NCBI RefSeq assembly: GCF_014652575.1
Contig: NZ_BMZB01000001.1
Coordinates: 1,695,470-1,759,469 of the forward strand
Source of the DNA: Asticcacaulis endophyticus
GTDB taxonomy: Bacteria; Pseudomonadota; Alphaproteobacteria; Caulobacterales; Caulobacteraceae
Reading direction: 5' to 3'
Length of the DNA: 64,000 bases
Below are positions 29,373 to 38,284 of the stretch, in pieces (position 1 is the first letter of the stretch; the number at the start of each line of letters is the position of its first letter). The position numbers and the translations under genes were made by a program. The notes below the pieces were generated by a model. The model saw nothing but the letters and a program-made list of their open reading frames with translations. It was not told the origin of the DNA and made no database searches.

Positions 29373-29669
29373 ATGTCCCACATCGAAATTGAACACCCTG
29401 GGATAATGCTTCGTGAGGATTTCCTTGAGACAATGGGTATAAAGCCTGGAGCCTTAGCCGCTGCTATCGGCGTTGACCGGGCGGCTATCAAGAAAATTAT
29501 CGAGGGCAAACGAGCAATCACTGCCGAAATGGCACTACGGCTAAGTATCTTTTTCGGTACCACGGCTGAGTTCTGGATGAACCTGCAATCCGATTTTGAC
29601 CTACGATTGGCTCGTCGCGAGCGGTTGGAAGAGTTTAAATCTCGGATTTTACCTAATGAGCCAGCTTGA
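29373..29669 (+). CDS. higA: HigA-type antitoxin, XRE family
   Basis: 98-residue DNA-binding antitoxin. The helix-turn-helix lies at about 24-60 (GIKPGALAAAIGVDRAAIKK, then IIEGKRAITAEMALRLSIFF), preceded by the HigA N-terminal HPGIMLREDFLE and followed by the family signature TAEFWMNLQSDFDLRLARRE. It would neutralise HigB and repress the operon. Intact although its toxin partner is damaged. Start 12 bp after higB. Confidence 0.92.
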   Translation: MSHIEIEHPGIMLREDFLETMGIKPGALAAAIGVDRAAIKKIIEGKRAITAEMALRLSIFFGTTAEFWMNLQSDFDLRLARRERLEEFKSRILPNEPA

Positions 29670-29839
29670 CCGGGGGGGAACGTTTGGCTTTGGCAAAGGT
29701 GGTCGCTTTGCCAGGGCTGCACTTTTCGAATGGCTTGAAATCAGTGCCTAAGCGATCGGCCCAAGCATTTAGCCTTATTGAGGCGCTTTTAAACTGAATC
29801 TATCGAGCTAGATAGGCACTCATTAACTAATGGTCGGCC

Positions 29840-30496
29840 TTATTGCGACGGCAAGGCGACCACCGGCATTGCTTTAAACTGAGGAAATTCGATCCTCACG
29901 GCGGATTGTCCGTAGACGGTAGGGTAAGGGCCGCACCGCGCTATAGCCATACGAGCTATGCTTTCGGAGTGCGATAAGGGTAGGTTATTCTCGGCATTGG
30001 GGACGCTTGACTTCGGTATTGCGTGGCCTAGGGGGGAAAAGCTCACATCTATGGAAACTGCTTCGATGGATGTGTCGGCTAAACTCTCCCAACAAGGCTT
30101 TATTATCCGCCAAAGTTCGTGGGGACTAAAGCCCGAACCGATGCCTCCAAAATCTTCGGACTGAGCATCAGTGTTTGCTGCCTGTTTGGCCGCCTCATGC
30201 AGGGGCTTAAGATCGTCTTCAATTGCTTCAATCGGAACCGGAATCGTATCGGACGTCGCGACGCTTTCCGAAATGTCGGGCGGCATTAGTTGAGGAAGCG
30301 CAATAAGGCTGACTTGGCCTTGAGATATGCCCTCGGTTGAGTAACCGTTCAGCGATCCCATGCCATAGCTTGAAACTGTGGTTTGGTGGCTCAGATAAAG
30401 TAATAGCGCCAAATGCACCGTGATGGCAGAAGCAAGAGCAACCGTGCGTCTATGCAAAAACAGACGATGTGACAGCATCGGTCTGGCTGAATCCAT
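29840..30496 (-). CDS. TolA/TonB-like periplasm-spanning protein
   Basis: 218 residues: a short basic cytosolic lead, one transmembrane helix (TVALASAITVHLALLLYLSH, about 18-37) with a histidine inside it as in the energy-coupling helices of TonB and TolA, a periplasmic linker, and a C-terminal domain (about 120-205) with IKPCWESL and ESIARMAIARCGPYPTVYG, the two-cysteine pattern of alphaproteobacterial TolA C-terminal domains. The role is inferred by resemblance. It is second gene of an operon with the 70-residue YD-repeat gene (7 bp gap), both facing away from rhs. Confidence 0.55.
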   Translation of the reverse strand: MDSARPMLSHRLFLHRRTVALASAITVHLALLLYLSHQTTVSSYGMGSLNGYSTEGISQGQVSLIALPQLMPPDISESVATSDTIPVPIEAIEDDLKPLHEAAKQAANTDAQSEDFGGIGSGFSPHELWRIIKPCWESLADTSIEAVSIDVSFSPLGHAIPKSSVPNAENNLPLSHSESIARMAIARCGPYPTVYGQSAVRIEFPQFKAMPVVALPSQ

Positions 30497-30503
30497 CGGC
30501 GTT

Positions 30504-30716
30504 TTACTGCTTCACGATCTGGGTGCGATTGCCAGCCTTGTCATAATAATAAAATACCTTAGTTCCATTGGCATAGTTAACTTCGATCACTCGGCCAAGA
30601 GAGTCGTATTTGTATGTGGTCGTACCCGCGATAGCTACAGTGCCGACTGAACCTGCCGCTATTGCAGCAAGGCAGATTAGACGGATCACCCATTTTCTAA
30701 ATTTGTTACGTGTCAT
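30504..30716 (-). CDS. Secreted mini Rhs protein with a single YD repeat pair
   Basis: 70 residues. A signal peptide (IRLICLAAIAAGSVGTVAIA, about 11-30) leads to a mature part of only about 40 residues made of two adjoining YD units, TTTYKYDSLGRVIEVNY and KVFYYYDKAGNRTQIV, ending at once. A strong Shine-Dalgarno (GGAGG about 10 nt before the ATG) argues it is expressed and not a fragment. It is divergent from the large rhs gene (219 bp between starts) and co-oriented with the TolA-like gene. Function unknown. Confidence 0.75.
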   Translation of the reverse strand: MTRNKFRKWVIRLICLAAIAAGSVGTVAIAGTTTYKYDSLGRVIEVNYANGTKVFYYYDKAGNRTQIVKQ

Positions 30717-30935
30717 GTAGCCCCCCTCCGTACCAGTTCGCCCAATTAGAGGCTTTTCAAAAAAGTTTGCAACACAAAAAATCCCGTATAGCGCGAAAAA
30801 AAATCTTGCAAGTTTTTATATGGTGTGGGTACCTATCTACCTATAGGGGTGGGTGTGATTTTGAGGGGGCGCGAATTTCGCGTATCTCGCTTCAAGAAGC
30901 AGCTCACATTTTAATTGATTTGAATGGGGCTGTGT

Positions 30936-33900
30936 ATGAGAAAGCTGGGACTAATCGCGGCATTGTGTGCCTATGCGTCAGTCTTCGGTGGTAGTGTTGC
31001 GTATTCGCAATCAGCACCCCACAGCGTCGCCCCGCCGTCGGTAAGTACCATCGATGATAATGGTGTCGACCTTGTCAATAAGACCTTCAATGTAAACTCA
31101 AACCTAACCACAATATCTATTGGTGATGGTTTTTCACGAGCCATAGGCAATAATAGACGGCGAGATAACTGGACGATTACACTCCACAGCTCTGGAGGTT
31201 ATAATGTCAGCACCGGTGACTCTTCAGAAAAGTTTACTCAGTCAGGTGTCAACTTTGTAAACGCTGAGAGTAGCGGGTCAACGCTGGAAAATGGCTCTGT
31301 TGCAAACACTTATAAATACAGCAGCAGGAATGGCGACGTATTCATTTTTGATGCTTCGCTCGCCACCACCTACGGCATTGATGCTAACAAGGGGTTTGCC
31401 ACGAGCATTACAAAAGCCGATGGGGAGGTGATTACCTTCTCATACAAAAGTGAGATGATTCAGGATGAGGTGGACCCAAGAGGAGGTCTGATCCGAGCAA
31501 CGCGGTTAAGATCGGTCTCTAGTAGCAAAGGGTACATGCTGCATTATGATTATGCATCGGACGTTATGGGGTCAGGTACTGATTTCACAATAACGAAAGT
31601 TACGGCGATCAACACTTCAGTAGACTATTGCGCCCCAACTGCCGACGCTTGCCCTACCTTTTCTCAAATTTGGCCGAATGTCACTTATGGCACGGTGGTT
31701 ACGGCGGTTGACGGCGCCACTGTCAACCTTGGAGGTGGGACGTCCACCAATATCATTGGCAACCCTGTTAGCCGGACCATCACGTATACAAATGGTTCAA
31801 AGGATATATATACGATTAGTGGAAACAATGCGACCTATACCAATCAGGTGGGCACGTGGTCGTATGCATGGGTGACCAGCGGGACGACTGTCACCCTGAC
31901 CATAACCGACCCCTTAAGTCGTACGCGCGTTTTGACGTTTAATTCGACGCAAAAGCTTATTTTAACTGACAAAAATGCTTTAAACCAAACGACGAGTTAT
32001 CAGTACGATACATATGGCCGTACAACCCGCGTTACATATCCCGAAGGCAATTATACTGCGTATACGTATGATGCGAGAGGCAATATCACCGAAGAAAGAG
32101 TCGTCGCGAAATCCGGTTCTGGGCTGGCCGACCTAGTAACGTCGTACGGTTATGACAGCGTTTGTTCAAACATAAAAAAATGTAACAAGCCAAATACGGT
32201 CACGGATTATGCCGGAAAAACGACTGACTATACCTATGACGGAAATGGCCTGCTACTTTCGGTAACGTCACCCGCACCTTCCGTAGGTGCCGTAAGACCT
32301 CAAGCGCGTTACGGTTACGCACAGGTGCCAACCTATTCGAAAAACAGTTCGGGCGTTTTGGTCCAGGCTGGGTCCATATGGGCACAGACAATAATCGCGA
32401 CATGTAAAACACTCGCATCGTGTGCCAGCACTGCGGATGAATTGGTCACGGAGTTTATTTATACCGGGTCTAACAATCTGCAACCCACCACGGTGAAGAA
32501 ACGCGCTGCTGACAATAGCTTAGTGGCGCTCACTACCCTCACCTATGATAACATAGGGAATGTTATCTCAGAAAATGGCCCCAAATCTGGCGATGGTGAT
32601 AAGACCGTTTATTTTTATGACGGTGTTCGCAGAGAGATTGGCCGCATAAGTGGTGACCCGGACGGAGCGGGGGCGTTAAGGTCGAAGGCTGTTCGGACGA
32701 CCTATGACACAATGGGAAGGGCTACTAAGGTTGAAACCGGCGTCGCGAACGGTCAAACTTTGGGCGACCTGAATTCTATAGCCGTGATTCAGAAGCAGGA
32801 AGCCACCTACGATCTGATAGGGCGCGTTATCTTAGCTAAAGCGACCGTATACACGCCTGCAAACCTGTCGGGTAAAATTGTGTCCTTGGCGCAAACTACT
32901 TATGACAATGCAAACCAGATTACGTGCACTGCGGAGCGCTTAAACCCCACGACTTATGGGACGCTACCATCTTCGGCCTGCTCTTTGGCCACGGCAGGGA
33001 CGGACGGGCCCGACAGGATTACGCAGTTCACCTATGACAACATTGGTCGGGTAACAAAATCTACAGTTGGACTAGGCACTGCTGAAACTTCTGACATCGA
33101 CAAGACTTTCACAACCAACGGTCAATTGGCGACATTGAAAGATGGCCGTGGAAATCTCACGACCTACGAGTACGATGGCTTTGACCGTAATCTCAAGGTC
33201 CGATACCCGACGGCTGCCAATGGCGCCGTTAGTTCCACAACAGATTACGATGGAAAGACATACGACGCATATGGTCGTGTGACGACGGTGCGCAGGAGAG
33301 ACGGCCAGACGTTTACTCTAACTTATGATGACCTGCATCGGGTGTCTACGACGTCTCTTGGCGAGAATTACTACTATAACAATTTAAATGAAGTGACGAT
33401 TGTGGCCACGCCCGGCCAGTCGATCTGGTACACCTATGATACGTTCGGACGCGCCACCAACGAAAACACTAATGGTTTGTCGTTAAGTTACGAGTACGAC
33501 ATTTCTGGAAACGTAACCCGAATGACGTGGCCGGACTCGTTCTATGTCACCTACGAATATAACGCTGGTGGTTATCTTAATTTAGTTAAAGAGAACGGTA
33601 CCAATAGTCTATTAAGTTATGCGTACAGCGACTATGGCTTGTTTAGTTTGACGCGTGAAAATGGCGTGGTAACTACGTATGGCATTGACGAAGGGGCACG
33701 GTTAGGGACTCTATCGCACGATTTGTCCGGGACAACGCATGATCAGGTTATAGGCTTGCTCTATTCGGAGTCGAGCCAGATCAAACAAAGGACGATGTCC
33801 AATAATGCTTACGAATGGAATTACGTCCCGGCATCCAGAGGGTACACGCATAATGGCCTAAATCAGATGGCCACGGTTACCGGTGCGACATTTACCTACG

Positions 33901-35027
33901 ATGGACGTGGGAACCTTACGTCTGATGGTGCGGTAACATTTGGTTATGACATTCTCAATAGGCTGACTTCGGTTTCGACGGGGGTGAATGTATCTTACGA
34001 TTCCGTTGGTCGTATATGGCAAACATCGTCGACGCTTGGTGGGGCCACCCGTTTCCTAAATAGCGGGAACAGCGTCGTGGCAGAGTATAATGGCTCAAAT
34101 GTCTTGCAACGCAAATATATACACGGAGCCGACGGCGGCGCGCCCGAAGTCTGGTATGAGGGCAGCGGAACGACTGACAAGAGATTTTTGGTCTCTGACG
34201 AGAGAGGTTCAGTGGTTTCGGTAACGAATTCGACCGGTACCTCAATCGCGACCAATACCTATGACGAGTTTGGGATACCCGGTGCTGGCAATGCTGGTCG
34301 GTTCCAGTATGCAGGTCAGATGTGGCTGCCGGAGTTGGGGTTATATTACTACAAAGCCCGGTATTACTCGCCGACCATAGGAAGGTTTATGCAGCCTGAT
34401 CCAATCGGATACGGTGATGGCATGAATATATACTCGTATGTGGCAAACGACCCAATCAATATGGTTGATCCCTCTGGACTGGCCAAACTTCCGCTGCTTT
34501 GGGAGGATGATCCAGAGCCGATCGTTACCGTTACTGTCAGAGCGTGCGTCGCTGATCTTTGTGTTACGCCTTCGCAACTAGGGCCTGACGGAATTTGTGG
34601 TGCAGCCCCGGGGCTATGTGAAAGTAATCTGCAAGAACCCATCACAGAAGTAATTGTAAATATTAAGCTTCCTAAAGAAAATGAAAGCAAGGCGTGTAAA
34701 GTAGCTAAGGGGATATCAGCTCGAACAGATCACAAAATAAAATCCTGGGATAAAAATAATCCTCACAGGAGAAATAATCCCGAAGTTATGGCTCATGGAG
34801 CCGCTACAGCGAGATCTAGGTTGGATGTTGCAAAAACTGCTCAAGGAAACATAGATAATCCGGTTGCGCAAATTGGAGTTGGGGCTGGTGCTGCTAGAGT
34901 ACACCCCATATTGGGGGCCGCCTACACTGGATGGACTGGTGTATGGTCGTGGGAGCAGGGAGATGCAACTGAGACGGCGGCTGCCTATGATAATAAATTG
35001 AATGAAATTGCTTCATGTGGAAAATAG
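30936..35027 (+). CDS. Rhs/YD-repeat polymorphic protein with variable C-terminal domain
   Basis: 1363 residues with a signal peptide (MRKLGLIAALCAYASVFGGS), an N-terminal beta-rich region (about 30-340), a long array of roughly 15 YD repeats (for example YQYDTYGRTTRVTYPEGNY; FTYDNIGRVTKS), and the conserved Rhs core end YYKARYYSPTIGRFMQPDPI then NMVDPSGLA near residue 1180. Beyond this DPxGL-type boundary lies a C-terminal domain of about 180 residues that is AT-richer than the core and matches no toxin fold I recognise. In Rhs systems this domain is the toxin, released inside the shell. ATG at 30936 has gggg upstream; another ATG lies at 30924. Confidence 0.88.
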   Translation: MRKLGLIAALCAYASVFGGSVAYSQSAPHSVAPPSVSTIDDNGVDLVNKTFNVNSNLTTISIGDGFSRAIGNNRRRDNWTITLHSSGGYNVSTGDSSEKFTQSGVNFVNAESSGSTLENGSVANTYKYSSRNGDVFIFDASLATTYGIDANKGFATSITKADGEVITFSYKSEMIQDEVDPRGGLIRATRLRSVSSSKGYMLHYDYASDVMGSGTDFTITKVTAINTSVDYCAPTADACPTFSQIWPNVTYGTVVTAVDGATVNLGGGTSTNIIGNPVSRTITYTNGSKDIYTISGNNATYTNQVGTWSYAWVTSGTTVTLTITDPLSRTRVLTFNSTQKLILTDKNALNQTTSYQYDTYGRTTRVTYPEGNYTAYTYDARGNITEERVVAKSGSGLADLVTSYGYDSVCSNIKKCNKPNTVTDYAGKTTDYTYDGNGLLLSVTSPAPSVGAVRPQARYGYAQVPTYSKNSSGVLVQAGSIWAQTIIATCKTLASCASTADELVTEFIYTGSNNLQPTTVKKRAADNSLVALTTLTYDNIGNVISENGPKSGDGDKTVYFYDGVRREIGRISGDPDGAGALRSKAVRTTYDTMGRATKVETGVANGQTLGDLNSIAVIQKQEATYDLIGRVILAKATVYTPANLSGKIVSLAQTTYDNANQITCTAERLNPTTYGTLPSSACSLATAGTDGPDRITQFTYDNIGRVTKSTVGLGTAETSDIDKTFTTNGQLATLKDGRGNLTTYEYDGFDRNLKVRYPTAANGAVSSTTDYDGKTYDAYGRVTTVRRRDGQTFTLTYDDLHRVSTTSLGENYYYNNLNEVTIVATPGQSIWYTYDTFGRATNENTNGLSLSYEYDISGNVTRMTWPDSFYVTYEYNAGGYLNLVKENGTNSLLSYAYSDYGLFSLTRENGVVTTYGIDEGARLGTLSHDLSGTTHDQVIGLLYSESSQIKQRTMSNNAYEWNYVPASRGYTHNGLNQMATVTGATFTYDGRGNLTSDGAVTFGYDILNRLTSVSTGVNVSYDSVGRIWQTSSTLGGATRFLNSGNSVVAEYNGSNVLQRKYIHGADGGAPEVWYEGSGTTDKRFLVSDERGSVVSVTNSTGTSIATNTYDEFGIPGAGNAGRFQYAGQMWLPELGLYYYKARYYSPTIGRFMQPDPIGYGDGMNIYSYVANDPINMVDPSGLAKLPLLWEDDPEPIVTVTVRACVADLCVTPSQLGPDGICGAAPGLCESNLQEPITEVIVNIKLPKENESKACKVAKGISARTDHKIKSWDKNNPHRRNNPEVMAHGAATARSRLDVAKTAQGNIDNPVAQIGVGAGAARVHPILGAAYTGWTGVWSWEQGDATETAAAYDNKLNEIASCGK

Positions 35028-35035
35028 GGAGCGCA

Positions 35036-35251
35036 ATGTCTGAAATGTGGAACTATATCAAAAGCTTTTATTTGCGTTATCATGCCGTCTTTTATGTAGG
35101 CATTATCGCTTACTTACTTAGAGGGGGCGACGGTCGCGAAGATTATTTTTCAAGTGAAAAAGTAGTGATTTATTTGTTATTATTTTTAACTTTTGTTCTC
35201 TTTGACTATATAATATTTTATTTTAGCAAAAAGCGGTCCAAATCTAAATAA
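35036..35251 (+). CDS. Small two-helix membrane protein, candidate Rhs immunity protein
   Basis: 71 residues with two hydrophobic helices, HAVFYVGIIAYLLRGG and VVIYLLLFLTFVLFDYIIFY, then a basic tail KKRSKSK. It starts 8 bp after the rhs stop with AGGGAG as Shine-Dalgarno, the position where cognate immunity genes sit, and shares the AT-rich composition of the rhs 3' end. Immunity function is inferred from position alone; a membrane immunity protein would fit a membrane- or periplasm-acting toxin. No family recognised. Confidence 0.6.
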   Translation: MSEMWNYIKSFYLRYHAVFYVGIIAYLLRGGDGREDYFSSEKVVIYLLLFLTFVLFDYIIFYFSKKRSKSK

Positions 35252-35419
35252 TTGTAGGGTTTGTCGTAGATAAGGCGACTAATCAACGATGGTGATATGG
35301 GCTTATCAATATCGAAATTTATCCGATTTTTACGTGATGGTGGCTTTCAGTGTAGTTGAATGTCCATTAACGCTTTTCTACGTCTATGAATTCTTTATGT
35401 TTTTTTCAAGGTGGGATGC

Positions 35420-35900
35420 CGATCCAACATCCATTACAAAAAGGGCTGGCGATAACTCACTTATTGCAACAACATCCATTTCTTATGACGTGTTTGGGAA
35501 TGTTGTTAGTGAGGATGGTCCAAAGTCTGGCGATGGCGACAAAGTCATTCATTTTTATGATCTTGGCCAACGCCGCATCGGGTCTATATCCGGAGACCCT
35601 GATGGAAATGACTCTCTGAAACGTAAAGCTGTTCGAACCATTTACGACAACATGGGAAGGGCATCTAGAGTCGAAACCGGCGTTGCTTCTGGCGAAACAT
35701 TAAATGATCTGAATTCGATGGCTGTCATAGGCAAGCAGGAAACGACGTATGATCTGATTGGTCGAAAGATATTATCAAAAATAACGACTTTCACACCGGC
35801 AAACCCTTCTGGCAAAATCATGTCGCTGGTGCAAACTACTTATGATAGTGCCAATCAGGTCACTTGTGCCGCTGAGCGATTAGTCCGGACACGGATTTAG
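35420..35900 (+). pseudogene. Internal fragment of a second, diverged rhs gene
   Basis: From about 35420 the translation (KRAGDNSLIATTSISYDVFG to QTTYDSANQVTCAAERL) aligns without gaps to the middle of the large Rhs protein (encoded near 32490-32940), but with many substitutions at DNA level, so it is an old relative rather than a fresh copy. It lacks signal peptide, core end and C-terminal domain and stops at a TAG after RTRI. The open frame extends upstream to 35289 through a hydrophobic stretch (YVMVAFSVVECPLTLFYVYE) of other origin, perhaps a decayed immunity gene. Confidence 0.75.
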
Positions 35901-35968
35901 GGGTTTAGAACTACCTTTGGACCGGCATGGTGCGGCATGGATAACACCGGAGAGGTTGCGTGTTTGGC

Positions 35969-36370
35969 CTATCTGCTGAGCCCTCGGTCTCGCCCGAACG
36001 ACCAGCTAACGTTATCGCCCCGGCTGATCCCGCCGACCTGTTTGCCAATGTGCCGCTCCAGCACCGGCCGCCATGGTACCAGGGCAAAGTCTCTGGCCCG
36101 CTCGACCACGGCGAACTTATCGCCGTTGCTGAGGGTGACACTGCCGGTCAGCTTACCCTCAAAGTTCTCGTATCTGACTATTCGGCCCATAGGCTTGCCC
36201 AGTTCCTGCGATAGGCGTTGGCCTTCGGTGGCCTTCTCGCGGTCGGTAAGCTGCTTTTCAAGGTTGCGATCATAACTGAAGGTGCCATCACCATTGGACT
36301 GGAACAGGCCTTCTTCGATCATCCAGTTATAACGGGCACGCAGCGCTTGAGTGACCTGCGCGCCAAAGAC
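35969..36370 (-). pseudogene. C-terminal fragment of a relaxase-like protein (DUF3363)
   Basis: The translation ends with DFALVPWRPVLERHIGKQVG and NVSWSFGRDRGLSR, the signature end of DUF3363 proteins found in VirD2/TraI-like mobilisation relaxases; the preceding RARYNWMIEEGLFQ also fits. Only about the last 130 residues remain: upstream (from about 36370) the frame runs into the reverse strand of an integrase fragment. This is a fossil of a mobilisation gene. Confidence 0.7.
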
Positions 36371-37064
36371 CTTTGAAGAGGTGTTCACGCTCTTCATCAA
36401 TGACCCATCGAAGAAACGGACGCCCAAGACCGTCGCCCGGTATCATGAAATGGTGAGCGTCCTGTTTGACATCCTCGGCAAGGGTACCCCGGTGGAACAC
36501 ATCGACAGGGAGGCATGTAGGATGAGATTGAACGAAATCTGCTCGCTCGAACCACAGGACATCATTGAGGTAGACGGTATTCCTTGCTTCTCCGTCAATG
36601 AGGGCAATGACAAACACTTGAAAACAGACGCCAGCCGTCGCCTAATTCCGATACATCAATCCCTTTTGAAGATGGGTATTCTTGAGGTTTGCGGTATTCG
36701 GCAACGCGACGGATCAAAAAAGCTGTTCCCCGAATTACCACGCTCGAAAAACGGCCATTACTCGGTTGAGTTCTCAAAATGGTATGGGCGCTACAGCCGT
36801 CCGCTGATCAATCCGCTGATGAACGAAAAAACCGATCATAAGCTGTTCGTATGTCATTCCTACCGTCACTGCTTCCGAGACGCCCTACGCGACGCAAGGA
36901 TTGACGAGCAGCTTACCGTGGCACTTGGAGGATGGGCGTCGGCCAGCAAGCACGAGGTTCATCAGAATTATGGCCGTGGCCATAGCGCCCATCACCTCAA
37001 AGAGGCCATCGACCTGATCTCATATCCCGGTTTGGATTTAGACCATCTTCTGAACGACAGGTAA
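36351..37064 (+). pseudogene. Tyrosine recombinase remnant with a large internal deletion
   Basis: 237 codons. The first about 55 (FEEVFTLFINDPSKKRTPKT to HIDREACR) are an N-terminal integrase segment; then, with no transition, comes MRLNEICSLEPQDIIEVDG, which is the start of the catalytic domain (first Arg). The roughly 150-200 residues that should lie between are missing, in frame, at about 36520. The catalytic half continues with HSYRHCFRDALRDARI (HxxR) and HQNYGRGHSAHHLKEAI with the Tyr. Its 5' end collides with the relaxase fossil. Not expected to work. Confidence 0.75.
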
Positions 37065-37119
37065 TACCCGTCTATGAGCGACCTGTCCGGCCGTTGTTAT
37101 CGACCCCGGACGGGCTGAC

Positions 37120-37404
37120 TCAGGATGAAAAGGGGAATTTACGGGAGGCGTGATACACCGTCAGAATCTCTATGCGCTCGCGCAATCGATATACCGCGAT
37201 ATATGGGGTGCCGCTGACAACCAACAGTCTCGTATCCGGTTCGGTGCCTACTCTACCGATTTTCGGATAGAAGCTTAATCCAGCCACGCTTTCGACAATT
37301 CGACGAACAACCCGTTCCGCAGAGCGAGGACTGTCTAAAGCGATGTAAGAACCAATATCATCAAGGTCTTGCGCGGCCGTCTCAGTCCAGATGATCTCAA
37401 CCAT
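37120..37404 (-). CDS. parE: ParE/RelE-superfamily toxin
   Basis: 94 residues of the ParE type: VEIIWTETAAQDLDDIGSYI (first strand and helices), SPRSAERVVRRIVESVAGLS, YPKIGRVGTEPDTRLLVVSG and the closing PYIAVYRLRERIEILTVYHA. ParE toxins poison DNA gyrase; RelE-like relatives cut mRNA, and the sequence alone favours ParE. The ATG at 37402-37404 lies 8 bp inside the antitoxin gene, so translation is coupled. The longer open frame to 37464 is not used. Confidence 0.88.
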   Translation of the reverse strand: MVEIIWTETAAQDLDDIGSYIALDSPRSAERVVRRIVESVAGLSFYPKIGRVGTEPDTRLLVVSGTPYIAVYRLRERIEILTVYHASRKFPFSS

Positions 37405-37591
37405 TCGTGACGAATTTTTGAATGACAGCGCGGATGTCTTCTGCGGTCGCAAACCGACCTTCATCCGCAGCCTTAATTCCTGCCGCTATCTTCTCGGCCT
37501 GCCATGCCTGAACATCAACCGACGCTTCTGTTTCAAAGCGCGGTGGAAAGGTTGCGTCATCAAATGACAATGGCTTTTCGGTAGGTTTCAT
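37397..37591 (-). CDS. parD: ParD-like antitoxin of the ParE pair
   Basis: 64 residues, acidic and helical, with no cysteine or membrane segment: FETEASVDVQAWQAEKIAAG and IKAADEGRFATAEDIRAVIQ, the latter (GRFATAEDIRAVI) being the usual C-terminal element of antitoxins partnered with ParE. Identified mainly by overlap with the toxin gene and antitoxin-first order. The N-terminal DNA-binding part is weak to my eye. Confidence 0.75.
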   Translation of the reverse strand: MKPTEKPLSFDDATFPPRFETEASVDVQAWQAEKIAAGIKAADEGRFATAEDIRAVIQKFVTNG

Positions 37592-37609
37592 ATGGACAAT
37601 ATGCCAGAT

Positions 37610-38278
37610 TCATGTGGCAACGACCAGTCTTTTCAATTGGCCGGTAGTTACGGATTTGAAGCATTCGCCACCGGTCTTTTCGAGGTTCGATTGCCACCCT
37701 TTTGATGAGCATGGGCTGACGAGCCGGTACAGAGTGTTCCTCGTCACCCCAAGCTCTTTGCACAGGTCACCGACATTCGTGTCCCGGCTGGCCATGCCAT
37801 GCTGCGCGCGCCTTAACATTGATGGTGTCAGCACGAACTTGCGCCCTCCCATTCGACCACGTGCCCTTGCGGCTGCCAGACCCGCAACAGTGCGCTCTTT
37901 GATCAATTCTCGTTCGAACTCGGCCAGACTGGCGAAGATGCCGAATATGAGCTTCCCGCTGGCGGTCGTGGTATCGATGCTGGCTCCATGACCCGCCAAG
38001 ACCTTCAACCCAATGCCACGCGCCGTCAGGTCATGGACGGTGTTGATCAGGTGGCGCAGATCGCGGCCCAAGCGGTCGAGCTTCCAGATGACGAGCGTAT
38101 CGCCCTCCCTGAGCGCTTTCAGACACGCCAGCAATGCCGGGCGGTCATCCTTCTTCCCAGATGCGGTATCTGAGTAGATGTCCTCTACCTTCACCCCAGA
38201 CCCGATCAAGGCATCCATCTGCATATCTGTATTCTGATCATGTGTGGAAACGCGCGCATAGAGGAGAGTGCCTTCCAA
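37610..38278 (-). CDS. Serine recombinase (resolvase/invertase family)
   Basis: 222 residues. The catalytic domain is complete: LLYARVSTHDQN with the nucleophile Ser, DTASGKKDDRPALLACLKAL, KLDRLGRDLRHLINTVHDL (conserved Arg residues) and FGIFASLAEFERELIKERT; then the E-helix and a C-terminal helix-turn-helix (VGDLCKELGVTRNTLYRLVS) plus about 30 extra residues. The start is TTG with no upstream ATG before an in-frame stop, and no clear Shine-Dalgarno, so expression is uncertain. It could resolve or rearrange the island. Confidence 0.88.
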   Translation of the reverse strand: MEGTLLYARVSTHDQNTDMQMDALIGSGVKVEDIYSDTASGKKDDRPALLACLKALREGDTLVIWKLDRLGRDLRHLINTVHDLTARGIGLKVLAGHGASIDTTTASGKLIFGIFASLAEFERELIKERTVAGLAAARARGRMGGRKFVLTPSMLRRAQHGMASRDTNVGDLCKELGVTRNTLYRLVSPCSSKGWQSNLEKTGGECFKSVTTGQLKRLVVAT

Positions 38279-38284
38279 GATGTT

